Of a stretch of 64,000 bases of DNA, positions 1-10,384 are shown one piece after another; position 1 is the first letter of the stretch; each line of letters opens with the position of its first letter. The translations under genes and the position numbers were made by a program. Below the pieces are notes generated by a model, which was not told where the DNA came from, made no database searches, and saw only the letters and a program-made list of their open reading frames with translations. Source of the DNA: Pseudomonas silvicola (lineage in GTDB: Bacteria; Pseudomonadota; Gammaproteobacteria; Pseudomonadales; Pseudomonadaceae); the NCBI RefSeq assembly GCF_026651855.1, contig NZ_CP093280.1, positions 2,024,001 through 2,088,000 of the forward strand. Reading direction: 5' to 3'.

Positions 1-74
1 AGTGCCCAGGCGCTAACGCTCCCCAGTGCAGAGCCCAGGGAGAGCAATAAAGGGAGGGTTTTAACGAGCCTCAT
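1..74 (-). CDS. lptA: LptA (LptH), N-terminal fragment
   Basis: This is the start of the periplasmic LPS-transport bridge protein, called LptH in Pseudomonas. It runs off the left edge. The ATG is the complement of 72-74 and lies inside the 3' end of lptC, which it overlaps by 14 nt in another frame. The 24 visible residues begin MRLVKTLPLLL and end near SVSAWA, a typical Sec signal peptide. Identity rests on this signal peptide plus its position directly after lptC. LptA would bridge LptC at the inner membrane to LptD at the outer membrane. Confidence 0.8.
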   Translation of the reverse strand, partial: MRLVKTLPLLLSLGSALGSVSAWA

Positions 75-633
75 ACAATCCTCTTACGTTGGACAGCAAG
101 TTGATCTTGCTGTCTTTCAAATATGCCTTCATGCCCTTGCCCGTAGAGACGCCACCGGCGCCATCGATTCTAACGTCTCGGTCTGTCTGCGCATATTGCT
201 GTTGTGGGAATACCGTCATGCGTGTGCTGGTAATCAGGGTAGGGCGGTCTTTCTGGTCGGTCCGGGCGATGCGCACGTTGTCGATAAGCTCGACCTGGGT
301 GCCGTCCGGGTTCACTTCGCCCTTGTCGCTGGTCACATGCCATGGGAATACGGTGCCACGGTACAGGTTCATGTCCGGGTTCGTCACCTTGGTGATCTGG
401 CTGGCCTGCATGTGCTCGACCTTGTCGGCGGTCATGCGGTATTGCACGCCCCCATCCGGCAGGTACTGCACGCTGTGGGCGTTGATGGCGTAATAGTCGA
501 TGGCACTGTCGTCGATGGCCGCTGCGGGCTTTTCGAGGAAAGTGTCCGGGTTGATGTTCCAATAGCCGACCGAGACGAAGATCGCCACGATGACGCAGAA
601 CAGCAGTAGGTTGCGCAGTTTTTTGCTCGGCAT
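61..633 (-). CDS. lptC: LPS export protein LptC
   Basis: Bitopic inner-membrane protein of the Lpt machine; it takes LPS from LptBFG and hands it to LptA. The product has 190 residues, the usual LptC length. One hydrophobic segment (about residues 9-24, LLLFCVIVAIFVSVGYW) is followed by a periplasmic beta-jellyroll region. It starts 8 nt after the kdsC stop and its 3' end overlaps the lptA start, so kdsD-kdsC-lptC-lptA read as one minus-strand operon coupling Kdo synthesis to LPS transport. Confidence 0.93.
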   Translation of the reverse strand: MPSKKLRNLLLFCVIVAIFVSVGYWNINPDTFLEKPAAAIDDSAIDYYAINAHSVQYLPDGGVQYRMTADKVEHMQASQITKVTNPDMNLYRGTVFPWHVTSDKGEVNPDGTQVELIDNVRIARTDQKDRPTLITSTRMTVFPQQQYAQTDRDVRIDGAGGVSTGKGMKAYLKDSKINLLSNVRGLYEAR

Positions 634-641
634 GGGAAACT

Positions 642-1166
642 CTATAAATAGGCGGCCAAGGCCGCTTCGAGGTTGCCTTGGGCGCGCAGGATCAGCTCGC
701 AGAACTCGCGGGCGGCGCCTTCGCCGCCACGGGCCTGGGTGACGCCGTCGGCATGTTCGCGCACGAATGGCGTGGCGTTGGCCACCGCCATGCCCAGGCC
801 GACGCGGCGAATCGGCGCCAGGTCGGGCAGGTCGTCGCCCAGGTAGGCTACCTGTTCATAGCTTAGGCCCAGTTGCGCCAGAAGCTCGTCCAATACCACC
901 AATTTGTCTTCGCGGCCCTGGAACAGGTGGGCGATGCCCAGGCTCTTGGCCCGGCGCTCGACGATGGGGTTCTTGCGCCCGGTGATGATGGCCGTGGCCA
1001 CCCCCGAGTTGATCAGCATCTTGATACCCTGGCCATCCAGGGTATTGAAGGTCTTGAGTTCGCTGCCGTCTTCCAGGAAGTACAGGCGACCGTCGGTCAG
1101 TACGCCGTCGACGTCGAAAACGGCCAGCTTCACAGCCTGGCCGCGTTGCAGCAGGTTCTGGGTCAT
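642..1166 (-). CDS. kdsC: 3-deoxy-D-manno-octulosonate 8-phosphate phosphatase KdsC
   Basis: HAD-family phosphatase releasing Kdo from Kdo 8-phosphate in the cytoplasm. The 174 residues are the normal family length. The HAD nucleophile motif DVDGVLTDG lies at about residues 18-26, and the acidic motif GDDLPDLAP lies near residue 110. The ATG directly abuts the kdsD stop (TAA at 1167-1169), which suggests translational coupling. No cap domain is visible, as expected for this tetrameric family. Confidence 0.95.
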   Translation of the reverse strand: MTQNLLQRGQAVKLAVFDVDGVLTDGRLYFLEDGSELKTFNTLDGQGIKMLINSGVATAIITGRKNPIVERRAKSLGIAHLFQGREDKLVVLDELLAQLGLSYEQVAYLGDDLPDLAPIRRVGLGMAVANATPFVREHADGVTQARGGEGAAREFCELILRAQGNLEAALAAYL

Positions 1167-2141
1167 TTACATCACTCCCGCACGCAACAGGTCGTGCATG
1201 TTCAGGGCGCCCACGGGGCGGTCTTCCTTGTCGACCACCACCAGCGCGCTGATCTTGTGGTCTTCCATGATCTTCAGGGCTTCGGCGGCCAGCATCTCGG
1301 CGCGGGCGGTCTTGCCATGCGGTGTCATGACCTGCTCGATGCGCGCGCTGTGCACGTCGATGGCCTTGTCCAGGGTGCGGCGCAGGTCACCGTCGGTGAA
1401 GATCCCGGCCAGGCGGCCATCGGCCTCCAGTACCACGGTCATGCCCAGGCCCTTGCGGGTCATTTCCATGAGCGCGTCCTTGAGCAGCGTGCCGCGTTGC
1501 ACCTGCGGCAGTTCGTCGCCGGCATGCATCACGTTTTCCACCTTGAGCAGCAGGCGGCGGCCCAGGGCACCACCGGGGTGCGAGAAGGCGAAGTCCTCGG
1601 CGGTGAAGCCGCGGGCTTCCAGCAGGGCGATGGCCAGGGCGTCGCCCAGCACCAGGGCCGCGGTGGTGGACGAGGTGGGCGCCAGGTTCAGCGGGCAGGC
1701 TTCGTGAGCGACGCGGGCGTCCAGGTTGACTTCGGCAGCCTTGGCCAGCGGCGAATCGGGGTTGCCGGTGAGGCTGATCAGTTGAATACCCAGGCGCTTG
1801 ATCAGCGGCAGCAGGGTGACGATCTCGGCCGTGGAGCCCGAATTGGACAGGGCCAGAATGATGTCGTCGCCGGTGATCATGCCCATGTCGCCATGGCTCG
1901 CCTCGGCCGGGTGCACGAAAAACGCCGTGGTGCCGGTGCTTGCCAGGGTGGCGGCGATCTTGTTGCCGATATGCCCGGACTTGCCCATGCCGACCACCAC
2001 CACGCGGCCCTTGCTGGCCAGAATCAGCTCGCAGGCACGGACGAAATCGGCATTGATATTGGCCAGCAGGCCTTCTACCGCCTCGAGTTCAAGGCGGATA
2101 GTGCGTTGTGCCGATTGGATCAGGTCGCTGGATTGGCTCAT
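1167..2141 (-). CDS. kdsD: D-arabinose 5-phosphate isomerase KdsD
   Basis: Converts ribulose 5-phosphate to arabinose 5-phosphate, the first step towards Kdo. From the chosen ATG (complement of 2139-2141, MSQSSDLIQS) it has 324 residues. The frame is open for 25 more residues upstream, but those look non-coding. An N-terminal SIS domain (GMGKSGHIGNKIAATLAS near residues 60-77) is followed by two CBS domains (from about VMHAGDELPQ, and VMTPHGKTAR). It is first in the minus-strand kds-lpt operon and divergent from mlaF. Confidence 0.95.
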   Translation of the reverse strand: MSQSSDLIQSAQRTIRLELEAVEGLLANINADFVRACELILASKGRVVVVGMGKSGHIGNKIAATLASTGTTAFFVHPAEASHGDMGMITGDDIILALSNSGSTAEIVTLLPLIKRLGIQLISLTGNPDSPLAKAAEVNLDARVAHEACPLNLAPTSSTTAALVLGDALAIALLEARGFTAEDFAFSHPGGALGRRLLLKVENVMHAGDELPQVQRGTLLKDALMEMTRKGLGMTVVLEADGRLAGIFTDGDLRRTLDKAIDVHSARIEQVMTPHGKTARAEMLAAEALKIMEDHKISALVVVDKEDRPVGALNMHDLLRAGVM

Positions 2142-2372
2142 GTCGAAAACGTATTGCCCGATGAAAAGGCGGCGATTATAGCGGTATTGAGCGAAACCCT
2201 CACGTTCGATCGTCAACCTTTAAATGTCTTGTTGCTCAACCACTGGTTCGACGGCCTTGGGGCGGGTGTGTCAGGGGTGATATAGTTCGCCGCCAGTTGG
2301 CCCGCCAGAAGCGCGCGTGTCTTCGTGACAGGGGGAAGCGTCCGAGGACAGGCTGCATCGCAAGGAGTTTAG

Positions 2373-3182
2373 ATGAGTGCCGATAATGACTACGCGGTCG
2401 AGCTGAAGGGCGTTTCCTTCAAGCGCGGCTCGCGGAGTATCTTCAATAATGTCGATATCCGCATTCCACGCGGCAAGGTCACCGGTATCATGGGACCTTC
2501 CGGCTGCGGCAAGACCACGCTGCTGCGCCTGATGGGCGCGCAGCTGCGCCCCAGCGCCGGCCAGGTACTGGTCAACGGCCAGGACCTGCCGACCCTGTCG
2601 CGCAGCGCGTTGTTCGATGCGCGCAAGCACATGGGCGTGCTGTTCCAGAGCGGCGCGCTGTTCACCGACCTCGACGTGTTCGAGAACGTGGCGTTCCCGC
2701 TGCGGGTGCACACCGACCTGCCCGACGACATGATCCGTGACATCGTGCTGATGAAGTTGCAGGCCGTGGGCTTGCGCGGAGCGGTGGAACTGATGCCCGA
2801 CGAGCTGTCTGGCGGCATGAAGCGCCGCGTGGCACTGGCCCGGGCCATCGCCATGGACCCGCAGATCCTCATGTACGACGAGCCGTTCGTGGGCCAGGAC
2901 CCCATCGCCATGGGGGTACTGGTGCGCCTGATTCGTCTGCTCAACGACGCGCTGGGCATTACCAGCATCGTGGTGTCCCATGACCTGGCGGAAACCGCCA
3001 GCATCGCCGACTACATCTATGTGGTTGGTGATGGCCAGGTGCTGGGTCAGGGCACGCCGCAGGAGCTGATGGCCGCCGACAACCCGCGCATCCGTCAATT
3101 CATGAAAGGCGACCCCGATGGGCCGGTTCCTTTCCATTTCCCGGCGCCGGACTACCGCGCCGATCTTCTGGGGACGCGCTGA
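2373..3182 (+). CDS. mlaF: Phospholipid transporter ATPase MlaF
   Basis: ABC ATPase of the MlaFEDB inner-membrane complex, which moves phospholipids to keep the outer membrane asymmetric. The product has 269 residues. Walker [10 protein letters not shown] lies near residues 43-51, the signature LSGGMKRR near 149, and Walker [14 protein letters not shown] near 170. A good ribosome site (AAGGAG, 2360-2365) precedes the ATG. It is the first gene of mlaFEDCB (ttg2 in Pseudomonas), and its stop overlaps the mlaE start (TGATG). Confidence 0.96.
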   Translation: MSADNDYAVELKGVSFKRGSRSIFNNVDIRIPRGKVTGIMGPSGCGKTTLLRLMGAQLRPSAGQVLVNGQDLPTLSRSALFDARKHMGVLFQSGALFTDLDVFENVAFPLRVHTDLPDDMIRDIVLMKLQAVGLRGAVELMPDELSGGMKRRVALARAIAMDPQILMYDEPFVGQDPIAMGVLVRLIRLLNDALGITSIVVSHDLAETASIADYIYVVGDGQVLGQGTPQELMAADNPRIRQFMKGDPDGPVPFHFPAPDYRADLLGTR

Positions 3183-3979
3183 TGCGCAAGAAATCACTGT
3201 TGGAACGCATTCGCCTGTTCGGCTGCGCGGCCATCGACATGGTGGCGGTGCTGGGGCGCTCCGGGCTGTTTTTGCTGCATGCGCTGGTCGGCCGCCGGGG
3301 CATCGGCGGCGGCTTTCAACTGCTGGTCAAGCAACTGTATTCGGTGGGCGTGATGTCGCTGCTGATCATCGTCGTCTCCGGCATGTTCATCGGCATGGTG
3401 CTGGCCCTGCAGGGCTTCAGCATCCTCACCAAATACGGCTCCGAGCAGGCCGTGGGGCAGATGGTCGCGCTGACCCTGCTGCGTGAACTGGGGCCGGTGG
3501 TCACCGCGCTGCTGTTCGCCGGGCGCGCCGGCTCGGCGCTGACCGCCGAGATCGGCAACATGAAGTCCACCGAGCAGCTGTCGAGCCTGGAAATGATCGG
3601 CGTCGACCCGCTCAAATACATCGCCGCGCCGCGCTTGTGGGCCGGTTTCATTTCCCTGCCGATCCTGGCCATCATCTTCAGCGTGGTCGGTATCTGGGGT
3701 GGTTCGTGGGTCGCCATCGACTGGCTGGGCGTGTATGACGGTTCGTTCTGGGCCAACATGCAGAACAGCGTCAGCTTTACCGACGATGTCGTCAACGGCG
3801 TGATCAAGAGCATCGTGTTCGCCTTCGTGGTGACGTGGATCGCCGTGTTTCAGGGGTACGACTGCGAGCCCACTTCAGAGGGGATCAGCCGTGCCACCAC
3901 CAAGACCGTGGTGTACGCCTCGCTGGCCATCCTGGGCCTGGACTTTATTCTGACCGCTTTGATGTTTGGAGATTTCTGA
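3182..3979 (+). CDS. mlaE: Phospholipid transporter permease MlaE
   Basis: Polytopic inner-membrane permease of the Mla complex, 265 residues, with several hydrophobic helices (for example [20 protein letters not shown] and [18 protein letters not shown]). The MlaE signature region [18 protein letters not shown] lies near residues 103-120. Start and stop overlap mlaF and mlaD by one base each, so the operon is translationally coupled. Confidence 0.96.
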   Translation: MRKKSLLERIRLFGCAAIDMVAVLGRSGLFLLHALVGRRGIGGGFQLLVKQLYSVGVMSLLIIVVSGMFIGMVLALQGFSILTKYGSEQAVGQMVALTLLRELGPVVTALLFAGRAGSALTAEIGNMKSTEQLSSLEMIGVDPLKYIAAPRLWAGFISLPILAIIFSVVGIWGGSWVAIDWLGVYDGSFWANMQNSVSFTDDVVNGVIKSIVFAFVVTWIAVFQGYDCEPTSEGISRATTKTVVYASLAILGLDFILTALMFGDF

Positions 3980-4446
3980 TGCAAAACCGCACCCTGGAAA
4001 TCGGTGTCGGCATGTTTTTGCTGGCCGGGATACTGGCGTTGATTCTGCTGGCCCTGCGTGTCAGCGGCCTGTCCACCAGCGCTGCCAACGACACCTACAA
4101 GCTGTATGCGTACTTCGACAACATCGCCGGCCTGACCGTGCGCGCCAAGGTCACCATGGCTGGCGTCACCGTCGGCAAGGTCACGGCCATTGACCTGGAC
4201 CGCGACAACTTCACTGGCCGCGTCACCATGCAGATCGACAAGAAGGTCAACAACCTGCCGGTCGACTCCACCGCTTCCATCCTGACGGCTGGCCTGCTGG
4301 GCGAGAAGTACATCGGCCTGAGCGTGGGGGGCGATGACAAGCTGCTCACCGACGGCGGAACCATTCATGACACCCAGTCGTCCCTTGTACTGGAAGATCT
4401 GATCGGCAAATTCCTGCTCAATACCGTTAACAAAGACGCCAAATGA
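3979..4446 (+). CDS. mlaD: MCE-domain protein MlaD
   Basis: Forms the periplasmic hexameric MCE ring above MlaE that channels phospholipids. I start it at the ATG overlapping the mlaE stop ([14 protein letters not shown]), giving 155 residues; the open frame upstream is only mlaE in another frame. One N-terminal membrane anchor (about 8-26) is followed by a single MCE domain containing GLTVRAKVTMAGVTVGKV near residues 50-67. Its stop overlaps the mlaC region. Confidence 0.94.
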   Translation: MQNRTLEIGVGMFLLAGILALILLALRVSGLSTSAANDTYKLYAYFDNIAGLTVRAKVTMAGVTVGKVTAIDLDRDNFTGRVTMQIDKKVNNLPVDSTASILTAGLLGEKYIGLSVGGDDKLLTDGGTIHDTQSSLVLEDLIGKFLLNTVNKDAK

Positions 4447-4457
4447 GGAGTTACTCC

Positions 4458-5099
4458 ATGATGTCCATCCTGCGACGTGGCCTGCTCGTACTGCTGGCCT
4501 GCATGCCGCTGCTGGCCACTGCTGCCGACCAGTCGGCCCATGACCTTGTGGATCGCACCACCAAGGAACTGCTGGCCGACCTGGCCGCGAACAAAGAGCA
4601 GTACAAGACCGATCCAAGCAAGTTCTATGACGCGCTGAACACCATCATTGGCCCTGTGGTCGATGCCGACGGTATTTCCAAGAGCATCATGACCGTCAAG
4701 TACTCGCGCAACGCCACCCCCGCGCAGGTCAAGCGCTTCGAGGAGAACTTCAAGAAAGGCCTGATGCAGTTCTATGGCAACGCGCTGTTGGAATACAACA
4801 ACCAGGGCATCACCGTGGGCCCGGCCAAAGGCGACGAGGGTGACCGCACCAGCGTCGACATGACCGTCAAGGGCACCAATGGCGCGGTCTACCCCGTGCA
4901 GTACACCCTGGTGAAACTGAACGGCGAATGGAAAGTGCGTAACGTCATCGTCAACGGCATCAACCTGGGCAAGCTGTTCCGTGACCAGTTCGCCGATGCC
5001 ATGCAGCGCAATGGCAACAACCTGGACAAGACCATCGACGGCTGGGCCGGCGAAGTGGCCAAGGCCAAGGCCGAGAAGGGCACTGGTGCTGCCCAATGA
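4458..5099 (+). CDS. mlaC: Periplasmic phospholipid-binding protein MlaC
   Basis: Soluble carrier shuttling phospholipid between the outer-membrane MlaA complex and MlaFEDB. I choose the ATG at 4458 because GAGGAG (4445-4450) sits 7 nt upstream. An earlier in-frame ATG at 4443 overlaps the mlaD stop but has no such site. The product has 213 residues with a Sec signal peptide (MMSILRRGLL to LLATAADQ), then the MlaC/Ttg2D fold. It overlaps mlaB by ATGA. Confidence 0.94.
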   Translation: MMSILRRGLLVLLACMPLLATAADQSAHDLVDRTTKELLADLAANKEQYKTDPSKFYDALNTIIGPVVDADGISKSIMTVKYSRNATPAQVKRFEENFKKGLMQFYGNALLEYNNQGITVGPAKGDEGDRTSVDMTVKGTNGAVYPVQYTLVKLNGEWKVRNVIVNGINLGKLFRDQFADAMQRNGNNLDKTIDGWAGEVAKAKAEKGTGAAQ

Positions 5100-5401
5100 C
5101 CGATGCCGCCATCAGCCAGGGCGCCGGCGGCGAGCTGCTGCTGACCGGCGTGCTGGACTACAGCACGGGCACCGCCTTGCGCAAGCAGGGCCAGGCCCTG
5201 GTCAAGGCCAGCCCCGGCACCGCCCTGGTGCTGGACTGCGCCGGCGTGGTCAAGTCCAGCAGCGTGGGCCTGTCCCTGCTGCTGTGCCTGCGGCGTGAGG
5301 CCATCGCCTGTGGCAAGACCCTGACTTTCAGGGCCCTGCCGCGGGACATGCAGCAGATCGCCGAGGTGTGCCAACTGAGCGGAATTTTATCCGCGGCGTG
5401 A
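5096..5401 (+). CDS. mlaB: STAS-domain protein MlaB
   Basis: Small cytoplasmic STAS protein, 101 residues, that binds MlaF and supports assembly and activity of the transporter. The STAS pattern is visible as LVLDCAGVVKSSSVGLSLLL near residues 42-61, with the conserved Ser pair in the loop. It overlaps the mlaC stop by 4 nt and is followed at once by a terminator, so it closes the mla operon. Confidence 0.92.
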   Translation: MTDAAISQGAGGELLLTGVLDYSTGTALRKQGQALVKASPGTALVLDCAGVVKSSSVGLSLLLCLRREAIACGKTLTFRALPRDMQQIAEVCQLSGILSAA

Positions 5402-5420
5402 GCAATCAGGCACAATGAAC

Positions 5421-5476
5421 AAGCCCCTCCGTCAGAGTCCTGTTAACCAGGGTTCGCAGGCGAGGGGCTTTTTTTG
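5421..5476 (+). terminator. Terminator after the mla operon
   Basis: A 9-bp stem AAGCCCCTC (5421-5429) / GAGGGGCTT (5462-5470) is followed by a T run. The 32-nt loop can form a small inner hairpin (CCTG/CAGG). It separates mlaB from ibaG. Confidence 0.85.
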
Positions 5477-5482
5477 TATGAT
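5453..5482 (+). promoter_or_regulatory. Candidate ibaG-murA promoter overlapping the terminator
   Basis: TTCGCA (5453-5458), an 18-bp spacer and TATGAT (5477-5482) lie within and just after the mla terminator, 40 bp before the ibaG ATG. The -10 is good and the -35 weak. Confidence 0.4.
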
Positions 5483-5521
5483 GGCCGACCCGCGCGCACA
5501 GGGCGCCGATCGAGGTTGAGC

Positions 5522-7049
<1,528 letters not shown>

Positions 7050-7168
7050 GCTGTTTTCGGGCGCAGGGACGCGCCCCATGAATCTGTCCAGCCGGACCCC
7101 CAGGGGCCGGCAGTGGCCCGGCGCCGGTTGCGACCGGGCACAATCCTGATTAAGGAAAGACGTTTTCC

Positions 7169-7804
7169 ATGTTGACCATCGCGCTGTCCAAGGGCCGCAT
7201 TCTCGATGACACCCTGCCGCTGCTGGCAGAGGCGGGCATTGTTCCGACCGAGAATCCGGATAAGAGCCGCAAGCTGATCATCCCCACGACCCAGGACGAT
7301 GTGCGCCTGCTGATCGTGCGTGCCACCGACGTGCCGACCTACGTCGAGCATGGCGCCGCCGACCTCGGCGTCGCCGGCAAGGACGTGCTGATGGAATACA
7401 CCGGCCAGGGCCTGTATGAGCCGCTGGACCTGCAGATTGCCCAGTGCAAACTCATGACCGCCGGTGCCATTGGCGCGCCAGAGCCCAAGGGCCGCCTGCG
7501 CGTGGCCACCAAATTCGTCAACGTCGCCAAGCGCTACTATGCCGAACAGGGCCGCCAGGTCGACATCATCAAGCTGTACGGGTCCATGGAGCTGGCCCCG
7601 CTGGTGGGCCTGGCCGACAAGATCATCGATGTGGTCGACACCGGCAACACCCTGCGTGCCAACGGCCTGGAGCCCCAGGAGCTGATCGCCACCATCAGCT
7701 CGCGCCTGGTGGTGAACAAGGCGTCGATGAAGATGCAGCACGCCCGCATCCAGTCACTGATCGATACCCTGCGCAAGGCGGTGGAGTCGCGACACCGCGG
7801 CTGA
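7169..7804 (+). CDS. hisG: ATP phosphoribosyltransferase HisG (short form)
   Basis: First step of histidine synthesis: ATP plus PRPP gives phosphoribosyl-ATP. At 211 residues this is the short HisG that lacks the C-terminal regulatory domain and needs HisZ, which is not in this window. The catalytic core includes [27 protein letters not shown] and the PRPP loop [13 protein letters not shown] near residue 155. AGGAAAG lies upstream of the ATG. Confidence 0.96.
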   Translation: MLTIALSKGRILDDTLPLLAEAGIVPTENPDKSRKLIIPTTQDDVRLLIVRATDVPTYVEHGAADLGVAGKDVLMEYTGQGLYEPLDLQIAQCKLMTAGAIGAPEPKGRLRVATKFVNVAKRYYAEQGRQVDIIKLYGSMELAPLVGLADKIIDVVDTGNTLRANGLEPQELIATISSRLVVNKASMKMQHARIQSLIDTLRKAVESRHRG

Positions 7805-7857
7805 CCCACATGCGCGGCCTTGAGTCGCGCCCATCTATCCGTGTCATAGCCAGAATT

Positions 7858-7902
7858 CTCAGGTGCCCACGCGGATGGCTTGGTAGTCTAGCGGCGCCTG
7901 AG
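7858..7902. repeat. Inverted repeat between hisG and hisD
   Basis: CTCAGGTGCC (7858-7867) and GGCGCCTGAG (7893-7902) pair with one G-T position around a 25-nt loop. It lies in the 138-bp hisG-hisD gap. There is no clean T run, so it may be an RNA processing or attenuation structure rather than a terminator. Confidence 0.4.
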
Positions 7903-7942
7903 ATTTGCTATTTTCAGCATTCGCCAACTATTGAGGCCCGCT

Positions 7943-9271
7943 ATGACCACGTCCACAGCAATCCGTCGACTCAACGCCACTGATCCGGACTTCGCGCGCC
8001 ATCTGGATCATCTGCTGAGCTGGGAAAGCGTGTCCGACGACTCGGTCAACCAGCGCGTGCTCGACATCATCAAGGCGGTGCGCGAGCGCGGCGATGCGGC
8101 GCTGGTGGAGTTCACCCAGCGCTTCGATGGCTTGCAGGTGGCCTCCATGGCTGACCTGATCCTGGGCCGAGAGCGCCTGGAGCTGGCCCTGACCCGCATC
8201 ACCCCCGAGCAGCGCCAGGCCCTGGAAAAAGCCGCCGACCGCGTGCGCAGCTACCACGAGAAACAGAAGCAGGACTCGTGGAGCTACACCGAGGCCGACG
8301 GCACCGTGCTGGGCCAGAAAGTCACCCCGCTGGACCGCGCTGGCCTGTATGTGCCAGGCGGCAAGGCATCGTACCCGTCCTCGGTGCTGATGAACGCCAT
8401 TCCGGCCAAGGTCGCCGGCGTGACCGAAGTGGTCATGGTGGTGCCTACGCCGCGTGGTGAGGTCAACGAACTGGTACTGGCCGCCGCGTGCATCGCCGGT
8501 GTCGACCGTGTGTTCACCATCGGTGGCGCCCAGGCCGTGGCCGCGCTGGCCTACGGTACCGAGAGCGTGCCGCAGGTCGACAAGGTGGTGGGCCCCGGCA
8601 ACATCTACGTGGCCACCGCCAAGCGCCACGTGTTTGGCCAGGTGGGCATCGACATGATCGCCGGCCCGTCCGAGATCCTCGTGGTATGCGACGGCCAGAC
8701 CGACCCGGACTGGATCGCCATGGACCTGTTTTCCCAGGCCGAGCACGACGAAGATGCCCAGGCCATCCTGGTCAGCCCTGACGCGGCGTTTCTCGACAAG
8801 GTGGCCGCGAGCATCGACAAGCTGCTGCCCACCATGGACCGTGCCGAGATCATCAATACGTCGATCAATGGCCGTGGCGCCCTGATCAAGGTAGCGGACA
8901 TGGAACAGGCCATCGAAGTGGCCAACCGTATCGCCCCCGAGCACCTGGAGCTGTCGGTGGCTGACCCGCAAGCCTGGTTGCCGAAGATCCGCCACGCTGG
9001 CGCCATCTTCATGGGCCGCCACACCAGCGAGGCCCTGGGCGACTATTGCGCGGGCCCCAACCACGTGCTGCCGACCTCCGGCACCGCGCGGTTTTCCTCG
9101 CCGCTGGGCGTGTATGACTTCCAGAAGCGTTCGTCGATCATCTTCTGTTCGCAACAGGGTGCATCCGAGCTGGGCAAGACCGCTTCGATCCTGGCCCGCG
9201 GCGAATCGCTGAGCGCCCACGCTCGCAGCGCCGAATACCGCATTCTCGCCGACGACCAGCAAGGGAACTGA
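7943..9271 (+). CDS. hisD: Histidinol dehydrogenase HisD
   Basis: Zinc enzyme for the last two NAD-dependent oxidations from histidinol to histidine. I start at the ATG at 7943 ([10 protein letters not shown]), which has GAGG 6 nt upstream; a TTG four codons earlier would consume that site. It has 442 residues. Family motifs include [30 protein letters not shown], and the zinc/substrate region [19 protein letters not shown]. It ends 3 nt before hisC. Confidence 0.96.
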   Translation: MTTSTAIRRLNATDPDFARHLDHLLSWESVSDDSVNQRVLDIIKAVRERGDAALVEFTQRFDGLQVASMADLILGRERLELALTRITPEQRQALEKAADRVRSYHEKQKQDSWSYTEADGTVLGQKVTPLDRAGLYVPGGKASYPSSVLMNAIPAKVAGVTEVVMVVPTPRGEVNELVLAAACIAGVDRVFTIGGAQAVAALAYGTESVPQVDKVVGPGNIYVATAKRHVFGQVGIDMIAGPSEILVVCDGQTDPDWIAMDLFSQAEHDEDAQAILVSPDAAFLDKVAASIDKLLPTMDRAEIINTSINGRGALIKVADMEQAIEVANRIAPEHLELSVADPQAWLPKIRHAGAIFMGRHTSEALGDYCAGPNHVLPTSGTARFSSPLGVYDFQKRSSIIFCSQQGASELGKTASILARGESLSAHARSAEYRILADDQQGN

Positions 9272-9274
9272 GAC

Positions 9275-10318
9275 ATGAGCAAATTCTGGAGCCCCTTCGT
9301 CAAGGAACTGGTGCCCTACGTGCCGGGCGAACAGCCCAAGGTCGCCAACCTGGTGAAGCTGAACACCAACGAAAACCCTTATGGCCCGTCGCCCAAGGCC
9401 ATCGAAGCGATGCGTGCCGAGTTGGGTGACAACCTGCGCCTGTACCCGGACCCCAACAGCGACCTGCTCAAGCAGGCGGTGTGCGAGTTCTACGGCGTTC
9501 AGCCCAACCAGGTGTTCCTGGGCAACGGCTCCGACGAAGTGTTGGCGCACATCTTCCACGGTCTGTTCCAGCACGACCTGCCGCTGTTGTTCCCGGACAT
9601 CAGCTACAGCTTCTACCCGGTGTACTGCGGCCTTTACGGCATTGCCTCGGCGCCGGTGGCGCTGGATGAGCAGTTCCGGATCCGCGTGCAAGACTATGCC
9701 CGCCCCAATGGCGGCATCATCTTCCCCAACCCGAATGCGCCGACGGGTTGCGTGCTGGCACTGGACGCTGTGGAGCAACTGGTGAAGAACAGCCCGGATT
9801 CGGTGGTGGTGGTCGACGAAGCCTACATCGACTTCGGCGGCGAGACCGCCATCGCCCTGGTCAACCGCTACCCCAACTTGCTGGTCACCCAGACCCTGTC
9901 CAAGTCGCGCTCCCTGGCTGGCCTGCGGGTAGGCCTGGCCGTTGGCCACCCGGATCTGATCGAGGCGCTTGAGCGGGTCAAGAACAGCTTCAACTCCTAT
10001 CCGCTGGACCGCCTGGCGATTGTTGGCGGCGCGGCTTCGTTCAAGGACCGCGAATACTTCGAGCGCACCTGCCAGTTGGTGATCGACAGCCGCGAGAAGC
10101 TGGTGGCCGAACTGACCCAACGTGGTTTTGACGTGTTGCCATCGGCCGCGAACTTCATCTTCGCCCGCCATCCGCAGCAGGATGCCGCTGCGATCGCGGC
10201 GAAAGTGCGTGAAAAGGGCGTGATCGTGCGCCACTTCAAGCAGCCGCGCATTGCCCAGTTTCTGCGCATCAGCATCGGCACGCCCGAACAGAATCAGGCA
10301 CTGCTCGACGCGCTGTAA
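9275..10318 (+). CDS. hisC: Histidinol-phosphate aminotransferase HisC
   Basis: PLP-dependent aminotransferase forming histidinol phosphate. It has 347 residues. The PLP lysine lies in [16 protein letters not shown] near residue 210, and [11 protein letters not shown] near residue 30 is the substrate-end motif. It follows hisD by 3 nt and is closed by a bidirectional terminator shared with algW. Pseudomonas often carries a second HisC paralogue elsewhere. Confidence 0.95.
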   Translation: MSKFWSPFVKELVPYVPGEQPKVANLVKLNTNENPYGPSPKAIEAMRAELGDNLRLYPDPNSDLLKQAVCEFYGVQPNQVFLGNGSDEVLAHIFHGLFQHDLPLLFPDISYSFYPVYCGLYGIASAPVALDEQFRIRVQDYARPNGGIIFPNPNAPTGCVLALDAVEQLVKNSPDSVVVVDEAYIDFGGETAIALVNRYPNLLVTQTLSKSRSLAGLRVGLAVGHPDLIEALERVKNSFNSYPLDRLAIVGGAASFKDREYFERTCQLVIDSREKLVAELTQRGFDVLPSAANFIFARHPQQDAAAIAAKVREKGVIVRHFKQPRIAQFLRISIGTPEQNQALLDAL

Positions 10319-10358
10319 CCTCTGCCAGCAAGGCCGGCCTGTTCGCCCCGGCCATGAA

Positions 10359-10380
10359 AAAGCCCGCTTTCGCGGGCTTT
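10359..10380. terminator. Bidirectional terminator between hisC and algW
   Basis: A perfect 9-bp stem AAAGCCCGC (10359-10367) / GCGGGCTTT (10372-10380) with loop TTTC. A/T runs on both sides suit two convergent operons. Confidence 0.9.
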
Positions 10381-10384
10381 ATCG

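Noticed and set aside
873-2285. A 470-codon plus-strand frame opposite kdsC and kdsD
   Set aside because: Low-complexity shadow translation (HQQ/GQV-rich) with no ribosome site; kdsC and kdsD explain the region.
7928-10234. A 768-codon open frame antisense to hisD and hisC
   Set aside because: It is a by-product of GC-rich third codon positions opposite real genes. It is rich in His, Gln, Gly and Val in the typical shadow pattern, has no recognisable domain, and lies opposite two unmistakable enzymes.
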